Counted from the first letter of the stretch, positions 1 through 8,617 are shown. The stretch: 20,191 bases of DNA from a bacterium (GCA_022844575.1 JALHLL010000033.1:1-20191), one strand, 5' to 3'. Numbers and translations are program-made. Notes: generated from the sequence alone by a model not told the origin.

Positions 1-38
1 TGTATCAAAACTAAAAAAGTCTTTTAAACATTTTGATT

Positions 39-65
39 AACACATTTTTAGAAATTTGTGTTTTT
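39..65 (+). terminator. possible terminator of an upstream gene
   Basis: Bases 39-44 (AACACA) pair with 57-62 (TGTGTT). Bases 45-47 (TTT) pair with 52-54 (AAA), with a TTAG loop and a two-base bulge at 55-56. A short T-run continues to 65. This resembles a weak AT-rich intrinsic terminator for a gene lying left of the window. The stem is short and interrupted, so the call is tentative. The rest of the 157-bp leader holds a C-run (87-92) and nothing else I can name. Confidence 0.3.
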
Positions 66-157
66 AGTTACAATTGTATTGTTTTACCCCCCACTCAACT
101 TTATGACATCTTAATCGTTATAGAGTATTGTGCCTCATTTAGAGGTAACTTTGTACT

Positions 158-3100
158 ATGGCAGAACAAAACACCCAACATATAGATCACAATACGGAAC
201 ATGGCGAGGCGGAAAAAAGCCGTCGCGGCTTATTGTTTCGTATATCGAAGGGTATTCTCATTACCGTTCTTTCCGTCATTTTTGCAATTGCCTTTACAGT
301 TCTTCTTGCTATTGAGGTTAAACCTGTAAGACAATGGGCTTTGTCTTTAGCGGAAGACGAAATCAACTCATCCTTACTTGGTTCCGTTCATATCGGCGAT
401 TTTGAACTCGATTGGTCGGAGGGGCTTGCCATTACAAAGGTAATTGTTGTTGCGCAAGGCGGAGATACCGTTGCCAATATACCTAAACTTAGTCTTAACA
501 TTGATGTCCAGGCACTATCGCGGCAAACAATATCCGTCGGTTGTGTAACGCTTAACAATGCTAAAATTCGCCTTATAAGAGGTATGGATTCCGTGTGGAA
601 TTATGAACGAATTGCCAAACCGTCGGAAGATACGACAAGTGGCAAACCGTTCGATTGGGATATTGAACTCGGCTCTTTAGCATTCGAATCATGTTCCGTT
701 ATGCGATATGATTCCACTTTTACGCCCCCACCTTTTCGTACTGCTTTTAATTTCAATAGAATGCGTTTGGTGCAGTTGAATTGTTCCGTCGCGGGTTCGG
801 CTAATATTGCTAAAAAACGTTTTAATGTTTCGGTTTCCGGGCTTTCATTTGCTGAAGTAATGTCCGGCTTTATGATGAGCGATATGTCTCTTTTTGCCGA
901 TGTTTCGCAAAAGGGCACTCATATTACGAATCTTAACATAAAAACACCCCGAACCGATGCAACGATTGAAGCACATATCAATGATGACATTTTTCAAGGT
1001 TTTAAGCCCGACTCTACACATTTGGCTTTGACGATAGATTCCGAAAGATTCTCAGGCGATGATTTGTGTGCCTTTTTACCTTATGCAAATTTTACGGGCG
1101 TTTATCGAATTGATCTTGAAGCAAACGGTGTCTTGAATGATTTGGCAATAACGGATATTGAGGCATATACTGAAGTATCATCCTTAAAAGCAAAAGGACG
1201 GCTCCGTAATATTACGCGCGGCGATAAATTGGTATTTGAAGCATGGCTTTCAAAAAGTTCGGTTAATTATGATGAAGTTCGGCGTAATGCTATCGTACTT
1301 GCATTACCTCAATTGGATTTTATAGGTACAGCACATATCTCAAAAGGATATGTGTATGGATTCCCTCGTGATAGTTTATACTTTGATTTTCAACCTATTA
1401 CGGTAAACAGCGGAGGAGCGTCAGGTAAACTTACATTGTACTTGCGTGATACTCTGGGGTATAATGCTGATTTGAATTATACAGATTTGGATTTGTCGAG
1501 AATAACGAATAATTCGGCGGTAAAAAGTTCATTGAACGGCTCTTTCAAAGCACGGGGTAAAGGATTTACTCTTGATGATCTGACTGCTGAGGGAGAATTG
1601 GTGTCACGGCGTTCAAGTTTTGCAGGTCGTTATTATAACCGTTTGGAATTTAAGGGAGGTGCGTATGGTGGCGGTGTTATTCGTATTGATACCTTACGTC
1701 TCGGCATTGCTGATTCGACAGTTTCCGATAGCATAGATGTTTTTGCTAATGAGACTTATTCACATCTTGGTTGTTCCGGTACTTTCGATCTCCGTGTATT
1801 GAAGTATCCTTCATATAATCTGCTTACAAGTTTCCATAATATCAATCTTGGTTATCTTACTGCCGATCCGGGTATGGGTTTGACTTTAAGTGGTAATGCT
1901 CACGCAGCTGCTCAGGGTTTTCATCCTGATTCATTATCCGGTACATTGGATGCCGACATATCACAGTTTGAGCTCAAAGACCGATCGCTTATGCCTTTTG
2001 AGTTGAAAGCGGATATTAAAAGAGAGGCGAATAATGAACGCTCTATCAGCATCAAGTCAACGCCAATAACAGCAATTGTTAAAGGTCAATTTTCGGTTCT
2101 CGGACTAACCGACAGAATTGTTGCTAATATAAAAGGTATAATCGGCGATATTCAATCAAAAACGAATTCCATTCTTGGTCGTGAACAAAATAATCAAAGT
2201 TCCACTATAGTTAAAAGTACAGGTAAGGAACTAAAGTCACTAAAGGATGAAAGCCCTTATCATATTCCCGCTAATGCAAAATTCTTTATCAACTGCCTCG
2301 AAACTTCGCCTATTGAATTATTTACCCATGGTGTTTCGCTTGACTTAAAAGGGAAAGTGTATGGCTGGGTAAAAGGTGACATGAATTCAACTGATCTTAT
2401 TATTGATTCGCTTAATATACCGAGTGCTCATATAAAGGCAAACGGTACTGATATACAAACGCAAAAAGTACAATTAGCAATGCGAACAAGAATGATTCAT
2501 CTTAAAGATTCGTCGCTTCTTGATTATGCTTCCGTATCATTTGCATGTGATACCGTTCTCGCGATTAACGATTTGCAGTTAAAGTTTCCGAAAACATCAT
2601 TTGTGCTGCGAAAAGATAAAGCGGAGTTTAATATTCATGGTGGTATAAACGATGTCATAAATACCGATATGGCAGGATATGCCTCCGTTGATGAAAATGC
2701 GCTGGGTTTTACTTTTACTGAACTTCGTATGGGGTATGGAGGACGTGAATGGCAAATCCGGCGTTATTTGTTAGGAAGTTTTTCCGGCGAAGGTTTATCT
2801 TTACGTCAGTGCGAACTACATAGAACCGGTGCGGAAACCATACAACTTTCAGGGCAGATATCCGATAAGAAGTTTAATGATTTTTCATTGCGTTTAACGC
2901 AATTTCCTTTACCGGACTTGGTCGGTTTTCCGTTTATGACTCCTTCCGTTAAAGAGTTACTAAAAACTTTGGAAGGGAAAGTTGATACTGTATCATTAAA
3001 AGCTGATGGTGATTTCGGCAATCCTTTAATGAAAGTACAAGGTTTAGTAAAAGGAATTTCTTACAATAAAGTTTCAATCGGTGACCAAATAATTGATATT

Positions 3101-4822
3101 ACAAGTAAGGATTCCGTTATTACAGGTTCAGCGTCAATTCTTAATCCGGCAATTGTTGGTAAACCAATTACATTTAAAGCTACAATTAACTCATTGCCGG
3201 TTAATATTGCCTTAACGAATATTGAGAACAGATGGAGCAAAACAAAACCTATTGATATAGTTGCCAATGCCAAAGAATTATCACTTGCTACCATTGCTCC
3301 GTTTATACCCGGTGTAACAAAGGTAAATGGTTTGGGTGATGCCGAAATTTCCGTTAAGGGAATTTACGGTCAGGAAATAAATTATGGCGGAACTGTTCGT
3401 TTCTATAAAGCATCTTTTTTAACTCTATCATCCAATATCGTATATAGGGCAGCAGGAAAAATGACCTTGCGCAATAATACCGTTAGTATTGATACGGTAG
3501 TTATTGCTAATGATGTGAACGATTATCCGAAAGGTAAAGCATCACTTACGGGTTCGGTTCTTATTGATGGTTTCGATATTAAATATCTTGATATTATCAT
3601 CCGTTCGCCTGAACTTCTCGTACTAAGTCCGGCATCGGAGGCAACTATGCCTACTATGTATGGCAAATTTGTAATTGCAAGCGGTAAAAATCCGATTCAT
3701 TTACGGGGTACGCTCGATACACCTGAGCTTACAGGCGATGTAGTCGTAAGAGATGCGGATATAACAATGCCGCCCGATAAAAAATTCCAAAAAAGAATTT
3801 CCGTTTTCAGATATGAACTTGATAGTGTTTCAGGAAAACAGAAGTATTCGATTAAAACAATACCTGATACCTTAAAAACAGAGAATAATACAATTACGGT
3901 AAATGATGAAAAAAAAGGTGCCGCAAAAATTAATGCCGGCATTGTCGATAAAATGAAGTATGATATGAATATTATTATCGTACCTAATAAATTTAAATTG
4001 ACAATGATTCTGGGGAATTTTGAAAGATTAATAGCGTATGTAAATCCGCGTGATAAAACGATTCCCTTAAATTTTCGTCGAGAACCCTTCGGGCAGTTTC
4101 AGATGTTCGGCGAATTATTGGTGCAAGATAAATCTACGTATGAATTTGTGAAATTGCTTTCGGCAGGCGGGTCGCTAAACTTTGAAACAGGGCATCTCGA
4201 TAATCCGCGAATGAATCTATCAGCCGTTCTGAAGCAGAAACGCACAATCAATAATACCCAGCAGCCATATTCTGTTACTGTAAAAATTGAGGGTACGAAA
4301 AAAGAGCCGATTGTTACTTTTACCTATCAGATTGACGGTATTGAGGGTACGGGTACTAAGGAAGAGATAACGGAAAATGCACTGATGTTGCTTGTTTTTG
4401 CGCGTACTAAAAATGAACTTTTCGGATCGCAAACCGGTCAGGGAAGTCTTGTCGGAGATTTGTCGGGTAGTGCATCTTCACTAATCACAAGCCAACTCGG
4501 CTCGCTTTTACAAGGTACTTTCATAAGCGAAGCAAATATCAATTTTAATGGAACCGTTGGTGATATAAGCAATGCGAATGTATCTCTTGCTGGGCAGATT
4601 ATAGGCGATGTGCAGTGGCGTGTGGGCGGAAACATAGGCGATTTGTCGTCTAATAACAGTTTTTCTATTGATATACCCTTAAGTGCCTTCTTCGATAAAC
4701 GATTCTTGGATAACTTAGTTCTTCAGTTAACAACATCGGCAGTCAATAATAATGCCTCCGCTAATGCCCTACGCCAGCAAAAATTATGGGAAGTAAAAGT
4801 AGGGTGGAGATACAGTTTTTAA
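158..4822 (+). CDS. tamB: TamB-like translocation/assembly module protein (DUF490)
   Basis: This is a 1554-residue envelope protein of the TamB/AsmA-like family. Known members span the periplasm as a long beta-groove anchored in the inner membrane and help outer-membrane protein assembly or lipid transport. Seen here: a charged cytosolic N-terminus (SRRGLLFR), one membrane segment at about residues 31-52, and then an almost purely beta-rich chain of short repeats typical of AsmA/TamB proteins. A C-terminal DUF490-type region covers roughly the last 400 residues (for example the LNFETGHLDNPRMNLSA stretch). The protein ends in KVGWRYSF, an aromatic C-terminus resembling a beta-strand signal. 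The ATG at 158 follows AGAGG at 141-145. Its length is in the usual range for FCB TamB proteins. No tamA/bamA gene is visible beside it, so its partner must be encoded elsewhere. It is probably monocistronic or the end of an operon, because the next gene has its own candidate promoter. Confidence 0.88.
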   Translation: MAEQNTQHIDHNTEHGEAEKSRRGLLFRISKGILITVLSVIFAIAFTVLLAIEVKPVRQWALSLAEDEINSSLLGSVHIGDFELDWSEGLAITKVIVVAQGGDTVANIPKLSLNIDVQALSRQTISVGCVTLNNAKIRLIRGMDSVWNYERIAKPSEDTTSGKPFDWDIELGSLAFESCSVMRYDSTFTPPPFRTAFNFNRMRLVQLNCSVAGSANIAKKRFNVSVSGLSFAEVMSGFMMSDMSLFADVSQKGTHITNLNIKTPRTDATIEAHINDDIFQGFKPDSTHLALTIDSERFSGDDLCAFLPYANFTGVYRIDLEANGVLNDLAITDIEAYTEVSSLKAKGRLRNITRGDKLVFEAWLSKSSVNYDEVRRNAIVLALPQLDFIGTAHISKGYVYGFPRDSLYFDFQPITVNSGGASGKLTLYLRDTLGYNADLNYTDLDLSRITNNSAVKSSLNGSFKARGKGFTLDDLTAEGELVSRRSSFAGRYYNRLEFKGGAYGGGVIRIDTLRLGIADSTVSDSIDVFANETYSHLGCSGTFDLRVLKYPSYNLLTSFHNINLGYLTADPGMGLTLSGNAHAAAQGFHPDSLSGTLDADISQFELKDRSLMPFELKADIKREANNERSISIKSTPITAIVKGQFSVLGLTDRIVANIKGIIGDIQSKTNSILGREQNNQSSTIVKSTGKELKSLKDESPYHIPANAKFFINCLETSPIELFTHGVSLDLKGKVYGWVKGDMNSTDLIIDSLNIPSAHIKANGTDIQTQKVQLAMRTRMIHLKDSSLLDYASVSFACDTVLAINDLQLKFPKTSFVLRKDKAEFNIHGGINDVINTDMAGYASVDENALGFTFTELRMGYGGREWQIRRYLLGSFSGEGLSLRQCELHRTGAETIQLSGQISDKKFNDFSLRLTQFPLPDLVGFPFMTPSVKELLKTLEGKVDTVSLKADGDFGNPLMKVQGLVKGISYNKVSIGDQIIDITSKDSVITGSASILNPAIVGKPITFKATINSLPVNIALTNIENRWSKTKPIDIVANAKELSLATIAPFIPGVTKVNGLGDAEISVKGIYGQEINYGGTVRFYKASFLTLSSNIVYRAAGKMTLRNNTVSIDTVVIANDVNDYPKGKASLTGSVLIDGFDIKYLDIIIRSPELLVLSPASEATMPTMYGKFVIASGKNPIHLRGTLDTPELTGDVVVRDADITMPPDKKFQKRISVFRYELDSVSGKQKYSIKTIPDTLKTENNTITVNDEKKGAAKINAGIVDKMKYDMNIIIVPNKFKLTMILGNFERLIAYVNPRDKTIPLNFRREPFGQFQMFGELLVQDKSTYEFVKLLSAGGSLNFETGHLDNPRMNLSAVLKQKRTINNTQQPYSVTVKIEGTKKEPIVTFTYQIDGIEGTGTKEEITENALMLLVFARTKNELFGSQTGQGSLVGDLSGSASSLITSQLGSLLQGTFISEANINFNGTVGDISNANVSLAGQIIGDVQWRVGGNIGDLSSNNSFSIDIPLSAFFDKRFLDNLVLQLTTSAVNNNASANALRQQKLWEVKVGWRYSF

Positions 4823-4901
4823 CGTTTTACCTCGATATGCCATAAGTGCATATTATTCAACAATTTGCAGCTAAGTACGTTTACTCTGTTTCTTATCACT
4901 G

Positions 4902-4919
4902 ATACATGAATTTATGTAT
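4902..4919. repeat. inverted repeat between tamB and the TPR kinase
   Basis: ATACAT (4902-4907) is complementary to ATGTAT (4914-4919) around a GAATTT loop. Outside it, CACT (4897-4900) can pair with AGTG (4923-4926) across mismatched bases. It lies just upstream of a TATAAT box and could be a weak terminator for tamB or an operator for the kinase gene. There is no strong T-tract, so neither role is established. Confidence 0.3.
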
Positions 4920-4930
4920 AAGAGTGTAAT

Positions 4931-4939
4931 TGGTATAAT
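4931..4939 (+). promoter_or_regulatory. extended -10 promoter candidate for the TPR kinase
   Basis: The sequence TGGTATAAT is a perfect extended -10 (TG-N-TATAAT). The -35 position is poor (TTTATG, 4911-4916, 17-bp spacer), as is common for extended -10 promoters. Transcription would begin near 4946, leaving about 37 nt before the TTG start at 4983. This is a sequence match only. The promoter consensus of this organism is unknown, and AT-rich DNA yields such boxes by chance. Confidence 0.4.
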
Positions 4940-4982
4940 AGTTGTAATATTGCGGATTCCATGTTATTGAGATAGCGCACCA

Positions 4983-7100
4983 TTGGATAAAAGAAAAAAT
5001 AATATTCGATCGGCAGGAACTATAAGCGATCAGATTGAAGATGTTATCGGCAATGTAACGGACGATAGGGCAAAAGCCGATCTTCTGAATGAACGTGCAT
5101 GGAGTCTGCAGGGTGCCACTCCATATACGGCTTTGGAAATGGCGCGTGCCGCTATGCAGTGCGCGGAGAAGGTACAGTATAAAGAAGGTATTGCGCGTGC
5201 TTTGCACAATTCCGGTAGCGCATACTTTATGCTCTCCGATTATTCGGAAGCCCTACGATACACCCAACTTGCCTTAAGCTCTTTTCAGGAACTTAGCGAT
5301 AAAAAAGGCGAAGCGCAAGTTTATTCAGGTATAGGTAATATTCAGTTCCGTCTCGGCAATTACGATTCCTCGCTCGAAAGCCACACTTTTGCTCTCCATC
5401 TTTTCGAATCCTTGGGTAATAAGTTCGGTATGGCTATGTGTTTCAGCAATATCGGTAATTGTTATCAGATGGTGGGACAATTTGATGAAGCATTAACATA
5501 TTTGCTGAAAGCTCATGCTTTACAAGAAGTAACGAATGATAGGCAAGGAATTGCCATTGCATCCAATAATATTGCGGGCGTGTATTATAAACTGAAGCAT
5601 CATCAGACCGCTTTACAATATCTTTTTCAATCATTAGAGTACTTCAAAGAATTTAATAATCGATTCGGTATTGCCAAAACCTTAAGAAATATAGGGCAGA
5701 ACTATGAATTGCTTCAGGATTATGAACTTGCTTTGCAATATCAGCAAGAATCACTCGAACTGACGAAAAATATAGGAGACCGACACAGTTATGCAACTGC
5801 TCTAACGAATATCGGTAATATTTATCAGCGACTTGGCGAATATGCTACGGCGATGAATTTTCATTCGGAGGCACTTGATTTATATACCGAAATGAATGAG
5901 CCCTATGGTAGAGCCGAAGTTTTTTTGGAAATAGGTGCTACAGAAAGAATATCGGGTAATTATGGTGAAGCACTTGCTGCTTATGCCGAAGGGATTACGA
6001 TTGCCGAGGAGATAGGGGCAAAAACAATTCAGGCGGAATTGCTTTTAGGCGCATCATCGGCTGCTGAAATGATGGGCGATTATAAGGAATCTTTGCGGCT
6101 CTTCGTAGCGTCCTCCAAAATTCGAGATCAGATATTAAATGCTGATAAGCAGAAATTAATTGCGGTGATGGAAACCCGACTTGCTATTGAAAAAGCATTG
6201 AAGGAAAGAGAGGTCTATAGACTTAAAAATGTTGAATTGGCAAGGGCATTGGATGAATTGGAACAGAAAGAGCAGTCACTAACAATTGCATATAAAGAAA
6301 TCGAGAAAAAGCAGGAAGAAACAACAACGGCTAATCGTGAATTGGAAATTGCGCTTGAGCAGTTAAAAGAAATAAATAATGAGAAAAACGAGTTGATGGG
6401 CATTGTTGCGCATGATTTGAAAAATTATGTGACAAGTATTATGCTTCTTGCCGAAACACAGTTACGATATGAGGAACGTTTTTCCAAAAAAGAATTATCG
6501 GAACTTTCCAATAAAGTAAAAAAATCCGCACAACAAATGATGGATTTTATAGTTGCTTTATTAGATGCAAATTCAATAGAAACAGGTTCACTTACTTTTA
6601 AAATAATTGCTGTTAATATTTTACGTATAATACAAGGCGTTGTGGAAAGACATTTACCGAACGCTCAAAGGAAAAATATAAGCTTGGATTATTCTGCTAT
6701 TTCCGCCTCACTATTTTCATTTGCGGATTATGAACGTTTATCGCAAGTAATTGATAATTTATTGAGTAATGCAATCAAATATTCTCCACCCGATAAAGCA
6801 ATACGGCTTTCAGCTATGCACCATGAAAATAGTGTGTGGATTGCAGTTCAAGACGAAGGTCCGGGGCTCACAGAGGGAGATAAGCAGAAATTATTCAGAA
6901 AATACACTCGATTAAGTGCAAAACCTACAGGTGGGGAAAATTCCACAGGATTGGGGCTTTCCATTACAAAAAAATTGGTGGAAGGTATGAACGGTAAAAT
7001 ATGGTGCGAATCCGTATATGGGCACGGTGCTGCGTTTATCGTCGAGTTGCCTGAAGCACCTCAGGATAAAAAATCACCGACGACAGTTTATCAGGTATAA
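4983..7100 (+). CDS. soluble TPR-repeat sensor histidine kinase
   Basis: This is a 705-residue cytosolic histidine kinase with no signal peptide or membrane segment. Domains in order: a short N-terminus, then nine tandem TPR units of exactly 40 residues (residues 29-388), then a charged coiled-coil linker (about 389-470). The HisKA H-box is AHDLKNY with phospho-accepting His477. The HATPase_c domain follows, with an N-box (DNLLSNAIKYS), a G1 box (DEGPGL) and a G2 box (GLGLSI). The TPR array presumably binds a peptide or protein that controls the kinase. The start is TTG: an in-frame TGA at 4968-4970 lies 12 nt upstream, and the first in-frame ATG is codon 53, which would destroy the first TPR unit. 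No clear Shine-Dalgarno is seen. The usual Pro after the H-box Asn is Tyr here. No response regulator adjoins it, so its target is unknown. Its 3' end overlaps the convergent M16 gene by 65 bp. Confidence 0.93.
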   Translation: MDKRKNNIRSAGTISDQIEDVIGNVTDDRAKADLLNERAWSLQGATPYTALEMARAAMQCAEKVQYKEGIARALHNSGSAYFMLSDYSEALRYTQLALSSFQELSDKKGEAQVYSGIGNIQFRLGNYDSSLESHTFALHLFESLGNKFGMAMCFSNIGNCYQMVGQFDEALTYLLKAHALQEVTNDRQGIAIASNNIAGVYYKLKHHQTALQYLFQSLEYFKEFNNRFGIAKTLRNIGQNYELLQDYELALQYQQESLELTKNIGDRHSYATALTNIGNIYQRLGEYATAMNFHSEALDLYTEMNEPYGRAEVFLEIGATERISGNYGEALAAYAEGITIAEEIGAKTIQAELLLGASSAAEMMGDYKESLRLFVASSKIRDQILNADKQKLIAVMETRLAIEKALKEREVYRLKNVELARALDELEQKEQSLTIAYKEIEKKQEETTTANRELEIALEQLKEINNEKNELMGIVAHDLKNYVTSIMLLAETQLRYEERFSKKELSELSNKVKKSAQQMMDFIVALLDANSIETGSLTFKIIAVNILRIIQGVVERHLPNAQRKNISLDYSAISASLFSFADYERLSQVIDNLLSNAIKYSPPDKAIRLSAMHHENSVWIAVQDEGPGLTEGDKQKLFRKYTRLSAKPTGGENSTGLGLSITKKLVEGMNGKIWCESVYGHGAAFIVELPEAPQDKKSPTTVYQV
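5067..6146 (+). repeat. nine 120-bp TPR coding units
   Basis: The protein keeps an exact 40-residue period over nine units, with no insertion or deletion. The units begin at residues 29, 69, 109, 149, 189, 229, 269, 309 and 349. Most carry a small-residue/Asn-Ile-Gly pattern around positions 8-10 (SNIGN, RNIGQ, TNIGN) and an Ala-Leu at about 21-22. The period of 40 rather than 34 matches the longer TPR class seen in Rap/kinesin-light-chain-like proteins. Nucleotide identity between units is low, so this is an old protein repeat, not a recent DNA duplication. Confidence 0.85.
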
Positions 7101-8322
7101 GCAGATTAGCGCATTGTTGTATATCCTCTGCTTGTACTTTTTCAACATATTGTAATGACGTATTTACATCTTCATAGGAATTGTTTTCTAACATTGATTT
7201 AGCCATTGCAGTCATTCGTGCCTCCATACTCTCCAATGACATTACAATTCCTGAACTTACCTGCAATTTCATTCTTCTTAGTTCTTTTGGGCTGCACAAT
7301 TCAGTTTGTAAATTGAGAAGTGTTTCTTGGACGACATCTTTTAATTTTTGTACATTCTTCTTATCCAAGCCGACATAAATAGCTAAGGTACCACAATCGG
7401 ATAATAACTGTAAAGTAGAATATATGGAATATGCTAACCCGCTTTTTTCGCGTACTTTCTGATAGAGTCGCGAACTCATGCCATCACCTAATAATGTATT
7501 GAATACTGCAAGCGCATACCGTTCCTGTGATTTAACTCCGGGAGTTAGTGTTCCGAAAAAAATATGCGATTGCTGAAAATCCCTCTCAAAGGTGATATTT
7601 TTCGGCTTTATGGTATGAGGTTTTATTCTACGTTTCTTATTGGTCGGATATGCAGTTGTGAAACCCTCAAAGAGTTTTATACAGTATTCCACAATGGACT
7701 CATGATGAATATTACCCGCTATTGAGACTACGATTTGTTCCGGTCTGTAATGATGATTATAAAAACCCAATATTTGATCACGTTGTATTGAGCTTATACT
7801 CTCAACTGTACCTGCTATGGGTTTTCCTAAGGGGTGCTTACCGAATAATAGTAGCTCACCTTCATCAAATATCAACTCTTCGGGGTCTTCTTCATAGGTT
7901 TTTATTTCCTCAATAATAACACTACGCTCTTTTTCAATGTCCTTTAGATGAAAAACAGGGTATTTAATAACTTCTGCAAGCAAAGAAAGTGTCTGGCGGG
8001 TATATTGTTTTAAACTGCGCGCGTACACACATGTATGCTCTTTTGTTGTAAAAGCATTTGCATAAGCTCCGAGGTCTTCAAAAGCCGTGGCAAGTGCCGA
8101 ACTGCTTCTTTTAGTTGTTCTCCTGAAAAGTAAATGTTCGATAAAATGAGCAATTCCGGCAGTTTCGTTTTGTTCGTCTCTGGTGCCAGCATTCACCCAA
8201 ATTCCTATCGCTACCGATTCGACCGTAGGTACATGTTCGGTCATTATTCTTATGCCATTCTGTAAAGTTGTAGTTTGTACCGACTCGGTTTGATTCTCGT
8301 AAAGAGGATGGGTATAAATCAT
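7036..8322 (-). CDS. M16 family zinc metallopeptidase (processing-peptidase type)
   Basis: This is a 428-residue peptidase of the M16B/mitochondrial-processing-peptidase-like family, which degrades or processes peptides with an inverted zinc motif. The HxxEH motif is HFIEH at residues 59-63: zinc ligands His59 and His63 and catalytic Glu62. The distal Glu ligand is at about residue 139 in the IIEEIKTYEEDPEE segment. The second, inactive M16 domain carries the conserved GDGMSSRLYQKVREKSGLAYS stretch at 279-299. Length is normal for the single-chain M16B form. No signal peptide is seen, so it is probably cytosolic. The ATG at 8322-8320 overlaps the TGA of a small upstream reading frame (ATGA), and no Shine-Dalgarno is evident. 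The stop at 7036-7038 lies inside the 3' end of the TPR kinase gene on the other strand. The substrate cannot be read from the sequence. Confidence 0.95.
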   Translation of the reverse strand: MIYTHPLYENQTESVQTTTLQNGIRIMTEHVPTVESVAIGIWVNAGTRDEQNETAGIAHFIEHLLFRRTTKRSSSALATAFEDLGAYANAFTTKEHTCVYARSLKQYTRQTLSLLAEVIKYPVFHLKDIEKERSVIIEEIKTYEEDPEELIFDEGELLLFGKHPLGKPIAGTVESISSIQRDQILGFYNHHYRPEQIVVSIAGNIHHESIVEYCIKLFEGFTTAYPTNKKRRIKPHTIKPKNITFERDFQQSHIFFGTLTPGVKSQERYALAVFNTLLGDGMSSRLYQKVREKSGLAYSIYSTLQLLSDCGTLAIYVGLDKKNVQKLKDVVQETLLNLQTELCSPKELRRMKLQVSSGIVMSLESMEARMTAMAKSMLENNSYEDVNTSLQYVEKVQAEDIQQCANLLIPDKLSSVIFYPEVLQATRR

Positions 8323-8386
8323 GTATAATGCTGATAATGAGGTTGTGGTAACGTGTAAAACATTGTTAAAGTGTGGCTATGGGCAT

Positions 8387-8416
8387 AAAAAAACCCGTGA
8401 GTACTGCTCTCGGGTT
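8387..8416 (-). terminator. intrinsic terminator-like hairpin upstream of the M16 gene
   Basis: Read on the - strand, AACCCG-A-GAG (8416-8407) pairs with CTC-A-CGGGTT (8401-8392) around a five-base loop, with one A-A mismatch. It is followed immediately by seven T (8393-8387). That is a good rho-independent terminator, pointing toward the M16 gene and 64 nt before its ATG. There is no matching T-tract in the + direction. It must end a - strand transcript that begins between it and the divergent gene. That transcript would be either a short RNA or an attenuated M16 leader. Confidence 0.65.
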
Positions 8417-8421
8417 CCGTG

Positions 8422-8437
8422 GTGATAAAGTGATAAA
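8422..8437. repeat. perfect tandem 8-bp direct repeat
   Basis: GTGATAAA occurs twice back to back (8422-8429 and 8430-8437). It lies between the terminator-like hairpin and the 8441-8461 inverted repeat. It could be a binding site or slippage-derived. Nothing in the sequence decides its role. Confidence 0.5.
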
Positions 8438-8440
8438 GTC

Positions 8441-8461
8441 TACGACTGTGGAGCTGTCGTA
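8441..8461. repeat. inverted repeat in the M16/T9SS-cargo intergenic region
   Basis: TACGAC (8441-8446) and GTCGTA (8456-8461) are perfect inverted arms separated by nine bases. On the - strand this hairpin would form about 25 nt before the terminator-like hairpin, so the two could form a tandem-hairpin leader. On DNA it could be an operator for either divergent gene. Confidence 0.45.
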
Positions 8462-8588
8462 TATGTGTAATGACAGATAACATGGAAAATGGTTTCAAAA
8501 AATGATGCATAAGTAGGTCGGATTAACAAATTTTAACGAGTTAGTTCTTTATTGTCGGGTACTCAACTTCGTACACTGTATATGGAAT

Positions 8589-8617
8589 ATCTCCGTAAAT
8601 TTGACTTATTCGGAGAT
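8589..8617. repeat. inverted repeat at the start of the T9SS cargo gene
   Basis: ATCTCCG (8589-8595) and CGGAGAT (8611-8617) are perfect 7-bp arms around a 15-base loop. The right arm contains the GGAG that precedes the ATG at 8619. In mRNA the hairpin would hide that ribosome-binding segment, and the alternative TTG start (8601) would lie in the loop. It could control translation or be a repressor site. Confidence 0.45.

Noticed and set aside
130..315. 61-codon + strand frame overlapping the tamB start
   Set aside because: It overlaps the well-supported tamB frame for most of its length and its product has no family-like pattern.
4896..5207. 103-codon - strand frame over the TPR kinase promoter and start
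   Set aside because: It is antisense to the kinase N-terminus and its product is low in recognisable pattern. No ribosome site was seen.
5067..6146. Periodic 120-bp structure as a CRISPR or DNA satellite
   Set aside because: The period is in the protein. The nucleotide units are diverged and there is no repeat/spacer alternation.
8319..8510. 63-codon - strand frame as a real protein gene
   Set aside because: It is spanned by a terminator-like hairpin, rich in His and without recognisable domains. It is kept only as a possible leader frame in the findings.
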